From Ovis canadensis (taxonomy: Eukaryota > Chordata > Mammalia > Artiodactyla > Bovidae): 64,000 bases of DNA. Under the pieces are notes generated by a model, which was not told the DNA's origin, searched no databases, and saw only the letters and a list, made by a program, of their open reading frames with translations. This document shows positions 55,885-64,000 of the stretch, piece by piece (positions within the stretch are counted from its first letter, which is position 1; each line of letters opens with the position of its first letter). The DNA lies in the NCBI RefSeq assembly GCF_042477335.2, contig NC_091247.1:6346501-6410500 (forward strand). Direction: 5' to 3'. The translations under genes were made by a program, and so were the position numbers.

Positions 55885-57665
55885 TGTTGTTCAGTCGCTC
55901 AGCCATGTCCGACTCTTTGTGACCTCATGGACTGCAGCAGGCCAGGCTTCTCTGTCCTTCACCATCTCCTGGAGCTTGCTCAAACTCATGTCCACTGAGT
56001 CAGTGATGCCATCCAACCATCTCATCCTCTGTCATCCCCTTCCCCTCCTGCCCTCAATCTTTCCCAGCATCAAGGTCTTTTCTAATGAGTCAACTCTTTG
56101 CATTAGGTGGCCAAAGTATTGGAGCTTCAGCTTTAGCGTCAGTCTTTCCAATGAATATTCAGGACTGATTTCCTTTAGAATGTACTGGCTGGATATCCTT
56201 GCAGTCCCAGGAACTCTCAAGAGTCTTCTCCAACACCACAGTTCACAAGCATCAGTTCTTCAGTGCTCAGCCTTCTTTATGATCTAACTCTCACATCCAT
56301 ACATGACTACTGGAAAAACTGTAGCTTTGACAAGACAGACCTTTGTTGGTAAAGTAATGCCTCTACTTTTTTAATATGCTGTCTAAGTTTTTCATAGTTT
56401 TTCTTCCAAAGAGCAAGCATCTTTTAGTTTCATGGTTGCAGTGATTTTGGAGCCCAAGAAAATAGTCTGACACTGTTTCATTGTTTTCCCATCTATTTGC
56501 TATGAAGTGATGGGAGCTAATGCCATGATCTTAGTTTTTTGAATGTTGAGTTTTAAGCCAGCTTTTTCACTTTCCTTCTTCACTTTCATCAAGAGGTTCT
56601 TTAGTTCCTCTTCATAACGGTGGTACCATAAGGGTGGTGTCATCTGCATATCTGAGGTTATTGATATTTCTCCCAGCAATCTTGATTTCAGCCTGTGCTT
56701 CATCCAGCCCAGCATTTCTCATGATGTACTCTGCATAAAAGTTAAATAAGCAGGGTGACAATAGACAGCCTTAACATACTCCTTTCCCAATTTGGAACCA
56801 GTCTGTTGTTCCATGTCCAGTTCTAACTGTTGCTTCTTGACCTGCATACAGGTTTTTCAGGAGACAGGCAAGGTGGTCTGGTATTTCCATCTCTTTAAGA
56901 ATTTTCCACAGTTTGTTGTGACCCACACAGTCAAAGGCCTTCGTGTAGTCAATGAAGCAGAAGTGGATGTTTTCCTGGAATGCTCTTGTTTTTTTCTATG
57001 ATCCAACGGATATTGGCAATTTGATCTCTGGCTCCTCTGCCTTTTCTAAATCCAGTTTGAACATCTGGAAGCTCTTGGTTCACGTAGTGTTGAAGCCTGG
57101 CTTGGAGAAAGCGTGTGAGATGAGTGCAATTGTGTGATAGTTGGAACATTCTTTGGCATTGCCTTTCTTTGGGATTGGAATGAAAACTGACCTTTTCCAG
57201 TCCTGTGGCCACTGCTGAGTTTTCCAAATGTGCTGGCATATCGAGTGCAGCACTTTCACAACATCATCTTTTAGGATTTGAAACAACTCAGCCGGAATTC
57301 CATCACCTCCACTAGCTTTGTTCATAGTGATGCTTCCTACGGCCCACTTGACTTCACACTCCAGGACGTCTGGTTCTAGGTGAGTGATCACACCATCGTG
57401 GTTATCTGGGTCATGAAGACCTTTTTTGTGTAGTTCTTCTGTGTATTCTTGCCACCTCTTCTTAATATCTTCTGCTTCTGTTAGGTCCAAACCATTTCTG
57501 TCCTTTATTGTGCCCATCTTTGCATGAAATGTTCCCTTGGTATCTCTAATTTTCTTGAAGAGCTCTCTAGTCTTTCCTGTTCTATTGTTTTCCTCTATTT
57601 CTTTGCATCAATCACTGAGGAAGGCTTTCTTATCTCTCCTTGCTATTCTTTGGATCTCTGCATTC
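55885..57665 (-). mobile_element. BovB (RTE) 3' half, 1.8 kb, in NCS1 intron 4
   Basis: The longest BovB copy here, same strand as NCS1. It runs from the 3' terminus (ttgttcagtcgctcagcc) through the reverse transcriptase region to a 5' truncation at about 57,665. A 145-codon frame (57080-57517) keeps the RT N-terminal part (MNKASGGDGIPAELFQILKD). The YADD box region near 56,630-56,655 is out of frame because of small indels, so the copy is dead. Confidence 0.95.
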
Positions 57666-58164
57666 ATGGAGAAGTGAGTTCTAGCCCACGGTCTTCGTCT
57701 TCTCTCCAGATTCCCTCACTCTCCCCTCTGAATCCTTCTCTTGACCCTTTTGAGGGCCTCGCACATGCTGTTCCCCTGCCACGAGCCCTCTTCCCTCCTC
57801 CCTCTCCCAGCCAGCTTCCCTCTTCCCAGCTCAGCTCCCAACACACAACAGGGTCAGTTCCTGTCCAGTCAGCTCACATCTCGCGCTTCCTGCCTTGGCT
57901 GCAGTTTTCTGGGACCTTATGGACAACGCCCCTGTGCTAGACTGACAGCCGCGAAGGCAGGTGCCTGTCTATCTGATGCTCCAGTGGGTCCCGGCCTCTG
58001 TCCAGTACTGACACGTTGCCGTGTTTGGTCAGTATCCGTTGGCTGAACCAGGACATAAGTGAATGAATTAGATCAGTCATCACAACAGCCTCCAAAGCAG
58101 TGGATCCAGCCCTGGAAGCGGAGCTCTTAGCTCCACGCTGTCTTGCCCGAGGTCCCATGTCTGT

Positions 58165-58362
58165 GTGTGTTAACCGCTCAGTCGTGTCCGTCTCTTTGTG
58201 ACCCCATGGACTGTAGCCTGCCAGGCTCCTCTGTCCATGGAATTCTCCAGGCAAGAACACTGGAGTGAGTTGCCATTTCCTCCTCCAGGGGGCCTTCCCA
58301 ACCCAGGGATCACACCCGGGTCAGGTTACAGGCAGATGCCTTTACCACTGAGCCTCCTATGT
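58165..58362 (-). mobile_element. Bov-tA SINE, intron 4
   Basis: About 210 bp downstream of the exon 4 donor on the gene strand; flanked by ATGTCTG words at about 58,157 and 58,360. Confidence 0.9.
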
Positions 58363-58568
58363 CTGCACCTGCTCAAATGTCCCTCTGCTCCTGCCCCATC
58401 TGTCCACCCGCTTAAAGAAGCCATGTTCCTCCTGCCTGGGCACCCCTGGGAAACCGCCTCTGACCTGGAAGGACAGGACATCTGTGCCACTGTCAGCCCC
58501 GGGCAGACGGCCTGGGCCCGGGTGTTTGGCCTCCCTCCAGCCTGGGACTGCCAGGGAGCAGGACTTAC

Positions 58569-58647
58569 ACCGCAGCTTCTCATCCAGGGTTCCCCTTGAG
58601 GTCACCGACAGTGCCTGGATGAACTCAGAGAACTCGATCCGCCCGTC
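58569..58647 (-). CDS. NCS1: NCS1 coding exon 4 (residues 77-102)
   Basis: The exon is 79 nt: 26 codons plus the first base of the Trp103 codon. It follows a CTCTCTCCTGCAG acceptor and is closed by a GTAAGT donor. It completes the EF-hand 2 calcium loop begun in exon 3 (D73 to E84: DENK then DGRIEFSE) and encodes the linker ending TLDEKLR. EF-hand 2 is a functional calcium site in this family. The phase matches both neighbours exactly, and there is no stop, frameshift or unusual residue. Confidence 0.97.
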
Positions 58648-59249
58648 CTGCAGGAGAGAGAAAGGCAGGCGTGGCCTCGGTTAATGCTGGTCAGGCCCCT
58701 TCTCCGACGGATGGTGATGGACGGACGGCAGCAGGTACCAGACCCCCAAGAGCAGAGCATGGGAGGGAAGGGATGAGGTTCAGAGAAGATCGGGGGGAGG
58801 GGAGGACTAGAAATGGGACAGGCCGGTAGGAGGGACAGCGACAGGGCGAGCCAGGGGGAGGGCCTGACTCCACAGCTGGTGGAAGGAACAGCCAGCGGCT
58901 CCATCAGCACAGCACAGCGGCTGCCAGAACCCCCTTCTCCTCAGCCTAGAACCACTGGCTCAGAGGTTTGAGAAGAAGGCGGGGCTCTGGACTGTTCACT
59001 CCTATTTGGTCTACAGCTGAGGACACTGAGACCCCAGAGAGGCCACTGGAGCTCTTCCCAGGGCCAGGCAGCCTGCGGAGAAAGCCAGGGTATGAAAGAG
59101 CAGAAACAAGCCTGAGTGCCCAACAGCGTGGAGCGTGGAAACAAGTGACAGGACATCCACCAGAAACACGGGGGATGCCAGGAAATATGCCAGCGTGGGA
59201 TGGAGTCCGGAGGACTGCAGATGCCCCAACGGCAGGTATATGCCGATTG

Positions 59250-59500
59250 TCCGGGTGGCCATCGCCTGGGGCACAGGGGTGGACGCGCTATAACGCGAAT
59301 GAGCCTTGAAAACATCATGCTCAGTGAAAGAAGCCAGGCACAAAGGATCTCATAGTATATGACTGTCGGTTTCCTCATCTGCTAAATGGGGATAATTAAA
59401 AGGCATCCTTTTCTGGTAGTCGGTTGTAAGGTCTCGGTAAAAACAATGCTCGTAAGGGTTCAGTAAGTGTCTGTTACGATTACAAATCCTATTATCATCC
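59250..59500. mobile_element. L1 3' and MIR remnants, intron 3
   Basis: 59,270-59,365 has old L1 words (gaatgagccttgaaaacatc); 59,366-59,500 has MIR words (ggtttcctcatctgctaaat). Confidence 0.6.
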
Positions 59501-59544
59501 CTGGAGGCATTTGTATTTTGTCCTTGTAAGAAAAGGGTCAAAGC

Positions 59545-59745
59545 AGATGTATATGTGTGCATGTGTGTATACACGCATGTCTGTGTGGATGGTATGTGTG
59601 TGCGTACGTGGATCTCTGCAGGTGCCTTGCGCACACTGGAGCTCATGCAGCGTATACACGTGCAGGCATTTGTGTGCAATACGAGTGCACATGTTCGTGT
59701 GTGTGTGCATGGCATGTGTGTGCATCTGTGTGTATGGGTATGTAT
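59545..59745. repeat. Degenerate (TG)n/(CA)n tract, intron 3
   Basis: Alternating purine-pyrimidine sequence, read as CA-rich in NCS1 pre-mRNA, beginning about 165 nt downstream of the exon 3 donor. A minus-strand TGCATG lies at 59644-59649. Confidence 0.88.
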
Positions 59746-59794
59746 TTCTTCTCCGAAGGGAACATCAGTGGGTGAGCATGGATGTGGAGACGCC

Positions 59795-59890
59795 TCAGGA
59801 AGGAGGGGACTGTGGGCTGGTTGTGGAGGGTGGAGGGGACTCTGGGATGGTTTTGGGGGTGGGTGGGAGGGGACTCCGGGCTGGTGCAGG
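59795..59890. repeat. Degenerate G-rich tandem repeat, about 3 copies
   Basis: GGAGGGGACT(C/G) followed by TGGG and a GGTTGTGG-type block recurs about every 35 bp, ending about 20 nt before the exon 3 donor region. On the transcript it is C-rich. Confidence 0.75.
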
Positions 59891-59911
59891 ACCCATCAAT
59901 CCCCAGCTCAC

Positions 59912-60050
59912 CTTGTTCTCATCAAAGACATTGAAAACAAACGTGGCGAACTTGGTGGGGTCCCCAAATGGGAAGAACTGCTTGTAGATCTTCTGGAAGC
60001 CTGCTGCGTCCAGCTGCCCACTGGGGCAGTCCTTGATGAAGCCCTTGTAC
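59912..60050 (-). CDS. NCS1: NCS1 coding exon 3 (residues 31-76)
   Basis: This exon encodes residues 31-76 of neuronal calcium sensor 1, a myristoylated EF-hand protein that regulates PI4-kinase, dopamine receptor desensitisation and neurotransmitter release. It begins with the last G of the Trp30 codon (phase 2 entry) after a CCTCCAG acceptor and ends AAG before a GTGAGC donor. Its 139 nt equal 1 + 46 codons. It contains the degenerate first EF-hand with the CPSG segment, which does not bind calcium in this family, and the first four residues (DENK) of EF-hand 2, whose loop is split across the exon 3/4 junction. The translated sequence agrees with mammalian NCS1 as I know it. On the minus strand the next exon lies 1.26 kb downstream. 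The upstream exons carrying Met1-Trp30 are not in the window. Confidence 0.97.
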
Positions 60051-60699
60051 CTGGAGGTAGAGGCCAGGCGAGAGACGGTGAAGGAGACTCCAGCATCACC
60101 ACCTGCTGGGAGCTCCTGCCCAGCGCCCCAGAAGCTGGAGGCCCTGTTCTGGGAAACCGTGTCACATGGGGTCGTGAGCACAGACCTGGACATCATAGGC
60201 CTGGGCTCATCCCACCCCTGCCTCTCGTTAGCTGTGTGACTGGCGAAAGGTGGCCATACCTCTCTGAGCCTCATCTTTCCCAGTGGGTAGGAGTCACGTG
60301 GCCACTCAGCCCCCCGCTCCACACAGGTGCCTAACACAAAACTCACACAAACAACCTCCTCGAAGCCTCACTCTTGCGCAAGGCACTCCCGCCTCCCCCA
60401 CCTTCTCCACTGAGCCCCTCCTAGAGCAGGGCAGGCTGGTGGCGCTGGTGGGCAGAGCCACCATCTGGGGCCTAGCAGCTGGCTCCTCCCACATGCCTGC
60501 ACCCCCTCCGGTGTGCACACACCAGCTCCCCTGCCTCTGTTCCCAGGGAACTGGGTAAGCAATGCAGGCAGAGCCCAGCAATCTCCCAGGGCACCTCGGG
60601 GGGGTCCCAACTGGACCTGTCCACCCTGCATTCCCAGACAGCCGGGACCCTCCAGACAGCCGGCCAGCTGATGGCAACATGGCTTCACAGCCCTCATCC

Positions 60700-60860
60700 T
60701 GGGTCTGCCATTCGCGGGCTGTGCGTCCTCGGGCAAGCGGCTTCACCTCTCTGAGCCTGACTCATCTCCTCTACGAACAGGGACAGCTGTCACATCCGTC
60801 ATGCAGGGACTGTGCGAGATGCTGACAGCATCCTTGGCACAGGGCTGGACATAAAAAATA
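60700..60860 (-). mobile_element. MIR SINE remnant
   Basis: Words cgggctgtgcgtcctcggg, cacctctctgagcctga and cttggcacagggctggac. A second short MIR piece lies at 60,220-60,290. Confidence 0.7.
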
Positions 60861-61136
60861 ATCGATGGCAGGACCTTTAGTATCATGACCTCAGTGCTCT
60901 TTTAAATCAGTTCACCAGCTGGCTCCTGCATGGAGCTTGGCAACTCCAGCCAGGACATACCTTCCTCTGAGAAGGATTCCCAGCACAAATGGGGGCAGAG
61001 AGACGGATCAGCTTTTATCGGCTACCAGCTGTTACCTCCGCTCAGCCACTGTCTGCTGGGAGCTTTGCAAACCTGATTCTCTTGGGACACCCAAACAGGC
61101 CCATGAGCAAAGTATTAGGAGGACGGCCCTCCCACC

Positions 61137-61250
61137 ATTTCTTTTTTATGGTGTGGCATGTGGGATTTCAGTTCCCCGACCAGGGATTGAATCCCAGCCC
61201 TTGGCAGTGAAAGTGCAGAGTCCTAACCCCTGGACTGCCAAGGAGTTCCC
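61137..61250 (-). mobile_element. CHR-2-type SINE
   Basis: Antisense with ccgaccagggattgaatccc and the closing gccaaggagttccc; a MIR piece (gatgaggaaactgaggctc) adjoins at 61,262. Confidence 0.87.
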
Positions 61251-61599
61251 AAGGCCATTTTAAAGATGAGGAAACTGAGGCTCCGTCATGGAGAGATTTG
61301 CAAGTCCTCGCAACCTAGACTGGAGCTGAGGCAGGGTATGAAGTATCCACTGAGAGGGCCAGATGCTCAGAGACACCAGCCCTGAAGATGTCCCCAGCTG
61401 CCCCACACTGCTCCAGTCTACTGGGGCCACTCTCCGATCAGGTCCTGGGAAAGTTACTGGAGAGGCGTGACTGGGGGCTGACCAGGAGCCTGTGGGGAAG
61501 CCACAGTGCCCCCACCCTTGGAGAACAATCTGAGGGGCTTGGGCTGGGGGAAGGGACGTGCAAGGCACAGGGAGGAGGGGGCCTTGGCGATCGTGAAGG

Positions 61600-61800
61600 T
61601 GTTAGTCGTTTGGGTGTGTCTGACTCTTTGGGACCCCATGGACCGTAGCCCACCAGGCTCCTCTGTCCATGGGGTTCTCCAGGCAAGAGTACTGGAGTGG
61701 GTAGCCATTCCCTTCTTCAGGGGCTCTTCCCCACCCAGTGACCAAACCTGGGTCTCCTGCATTGCAGGCAGATTCCTTACCATCTGAGCCACCAGGGAAG
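61600..61800 (-). mobile_element. Bov-tA SINE
   Basis: Antisense copy from gtgttagtcgtttgggtgtg to gccaccagggaagcc. Confidence 0.92.
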
Positions 61801-63149
61801 CCTGGGACCTAAGTGATTGAGGTCAGACATCAGAAAGAAAGCAAGACAAAACTCTTGCTAACATGTCAGCGTTCCTTCAAGGGTGAAGGAGAGGCCGGGA
61901 GGAAGCCAGGAGATGGAGCAGGGCTCGGGGTCTGGCTAGTGTGAGTTCTCATCATAGGTAGTGCCCATCACAAGCAAGGGGTCATAAAGGAGGTTGGGCC
62001 TCCATGTGCCCTCCCACCCACCCCCTGGGGCACCTTGAGGGGCCAGAGGCCCAGGGAGGCGGTACAGGCTCAGTTGTCCTGTCTCATTACCTTTGACAAC
62101 AGCCCCATGCTGGGCACTGGCCTAAGCCTTCGTGGACAGTTCCTCTTGCAATCGCCCCTCAGCCCCGCTCAGTGGGTTCAGTGACCCCACTTCACAGATG
62201 AAGGCACTGAGGTCAGGGCCCCTCCCATAGCAGGGACCAGGAAAGGGCCGGTCCCCCTGACAAAGCATCCTTCCCAGGTGTGTGTTCCAGGCACAAATCT
62301 CCATGCCTGGGCCAGGATGGAGAGCTAGGGAGAAGCATTTCAGAGCCGAGGCCTGGTCTGTGACCCTCAGGGCCAGGATGGGTCCCTGGGCACGAGGAGG
62401 CGGCAGGCCTGGCGCCAGGACGTGATGACCCACGTTGGGGGACAGCAGGCCCTGGAGACCCAGATGGGGGCCACACTTCCCCTGGTGTCCCCCAGCGCCT
62501 CCCATTTCCCCCCAGGGGGCTGTGTGTTACTCGAGCGATTCTAAACAATTATTAAAAACAACAGCGAGAGACCCGAAGGTGCCCAAAGCCTTCTCCTGGC
62601 CCGGTCCCTGGGGCTGCCTGGCCCCCCGGGAGGGGAAGGCAGGGCAGTGGGCGGGGAGCTGGCAGTGCTATGTGAGCCTGCAGGGGGCGCTGGCAGTGGG
62701 GGCCCTGCAGCTTTCCCGGGGGGTGCAGGGAGGCTGGCCTCAGTGGGAAACCTTGGGCTTGGGGGTGGGTGTCTTGTTTCCCTGGCAGAGATTGTCCCTG
62801 TCCCTGTGGGGCCCAGCCCCCTTGGTGCCATCAGCAGCAGCCCCACCCCGGCCTGATGGCCCAGCCTCCCCTGCCCACTGTCCCCCCGCCAGGCCCATAT
62901 TCCACACCCTGTGGCACTTTCCAGAGTTGGCCATGCCAGCCACCCTCCCAGCCTTCGGACCTATGGGTCCCTGGGCCTGCAAAACACCTTCTTCTCTTCC
63001 TCTTCGCCTGGCTAACGCACTTATCCACCAGGTCCCAGCTTCCTTCCAGAAGTCTGCCCGGGCCCCCCCCAGGGGCTGCACTGCTCATCTGCTCCCCTAG
63101 CCCTAGAAAGACCCCAGGGCAGCAGGAACAACACTGTACCGCGCATACC

Positions 63150-63320
63150 TTCAGGGTCCCCCATCAGACTGCAAACTCCCTGACGCCACGGTGCCCACGT
63201 GCCTGGCCCAGGGCCTGCACGTAATGGGGGCTCAGTAAATGTCCACTGAGCTCAATGAATGAGCTGGATGAATGAATGAATGAATAAACACAAATAAAAT
63301 AAATAAAAAGAGCCGAGGTG
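63150..63320 (+). mobile_element. L2-like LINE 3' end with (TGAA)n
   Basis: L2 end words cagactgcaaactccctgac, gggggctcagtaaatgtcc, then a TGAATGAATGAAT tail. Confidence 0.7.
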
Positions 63321-63399
63321 TCACGGGCATTCTTCCAGAGCCCTGGAGACCCTGGTCGGAATCTGAGAACTCCAGGCAGATGGTTACAGAACTACGGGT

Positions 63400-63510
63400 A
63401 CACTCCCATCCTGCCATGGATCGATGGGAAACTGGGGGCCCAGAGAGGGAGAGAGACTGGCCCAAGGCCACACAGCAGACACAGGGCTCGGTCCCGGGAC
63501 TCCTGCCTCC
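63400..63510 (+). mobile_element. MIR SINE remnant
   Basis: Words gatgggaaactgggggccca and ggcccaaggccacacagc. Confidence 0.65.
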
Positions 63511-64000
63511 CAGGCTCGCTCTTCATCCGCCTCTCCTGTGAGCCAAGCTGCATGTAAAGGCAAGTGCTTGCTCTCCAAACACTGTAACCCCATCATCAGA
63601 AGATGGGGGCACCCTGTCTTGCTGAAGAAGAGAGGAGTCTGGGCCCAGATGCTCCAGTGGCCTCCAGGGCCCTGAATTTGCTCTTCAAGCCCTCATGGCT
63701 CTGAGATCAGGACTTCCTGCCAAGGTCCGGTTCCGAGGTGCAGCTCAGCACCCCTGGCTGGCAGAGCCAGGACACACACCCCAGGCACACACCCCCTCCC
63801 CACAGCGGGCACACAAGGGAGCTGCTGCTTAATAACTGAGTTCCTGCCCAGGAATTCCATCCCAGGATAACAAGAGACGTACGTGACTGCGCCCCCATCC
63901 TCGGCCCTGGCTCAGGTTCCAACAGGCCCAGGGCTTCCTCCCTCTCTCTCCACCACCCCTCTCTCTCTGCTTCAGACATACAGCTGCCTGGAAACCTGCT

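Larger units (their letters stand above)
60051..64000 (-). other. NCS1: NCS1 intron 2 (partial)
   Basis: This is everything upstream of exon 3 up to the window edge. I searched the minus strand for the short exon encoding FTEKEVQQW and for the N-terminal myristoylation sequence and found neither, so exons 1-2 lie outside. The interval holds MIR, L2, CHR-2 and Bov-tA remnants (listed separately) and GC-rich unique sequence at 61.8-63.1 kb with no recognised feature. Confidence 0.8.

Noticed and set aside
57080..57517. Host gene encoding a reverse-transcriptase-like protein
   Set aside because: It is the BovB fragment in NCS1 intron 4, truncated and frameshifted.
59555..60334. 259-codon plus-strand frame
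   Set aside because: It is antisense to NCS1 exon 3 and translates the TG-rich tract (VCMCVYTHVCV type). The minus-strand exon explains the region.
60051..64000. NCS1 exons 1-2 (residues 1-30)
   Set aside because: No minus-strand sequence encoding FTEKEVQQW or the MGKSNSK start was found between exon 3 and the window edge.

Overview
This is nuclear DNA from a ruminant, most likely a bovid (cattle or a close relative). The evidence is the density of ruminant-specific repeats: Bov-tA and Bov-A2 SINEs, BovB (RTE) LINE fragments, CHR-2-type tRNA SINEs, ruminant L1 3' ends and an ERVK-type LTR resembling BTLTR1. The species cannot be fixed from the sequence alone. There is no bacterial or phage content. 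Nearly all listed open reading frames are chance frames in GC-rich DNA or in transposon copies.

Two real genes are present, both on the minus strand. At about 51.9-60.05 kb lie five coding exons of NCS1 (neuronal calcium sensor 1, frequenin). They encode residues 31-190 with GT/AG junctions and matching phases throughout. Exons 1 and 2 (residues 1-30) lie beyond base 64,000. A strong splice donor 19 nt after the stop codon and a strong acceptor at 44,084 suggest a separate 3' UTR exon running to poly(A) signals near 40.5 or 39.79 kb. At 6,214-6,469, inside a CpG island (about 5.79-6.92 kb), is the first coding exon of HMCN2 (hemicentin-2): the signal peptide and the start of the VWA domain. 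The rest of HMCN2 continues below base 1. Order and orientation (NCS1 upstream of HMCN2, same direction) match mammalian gene order as I recall it (human 9q34).

Layout: 1-6.2 kb is HMCN2 intron 1 with BovB, SINEs, L1 remnants and an LTR. 6.2-6.9 kb is the HMCN2 promoter and exon. 7-39.7 kb is intergenic: a 32-bp minisatellite at 9.4 kb, unique stretches, and a thick L1/BovB/SINE nest at 18.7-26.3 kb. 39.8-44.1 kb is the putative NCS1 3' UTR. 44.1-51.9 kb is intron 7 with L1 and SINE insertions. 52-64 kb holds the NCS1 coding exons and introns, including a 1.8-kb antisense BovB copy in intron 4 (55.9-57.7 kb).

I found no undescribed multi-gene system. The most notable items are a 34-nt tRNA-Cys 5' half inserted in an L1 remnant with 22-bp direct repeats and no A-tail, the stop-proximal 3' UTR splice of NCS1, a 35-bp near-perfect inverted duplication in otherwise unique DNA, the 32-bp minisatellite, and several well-resolved nested insertions.
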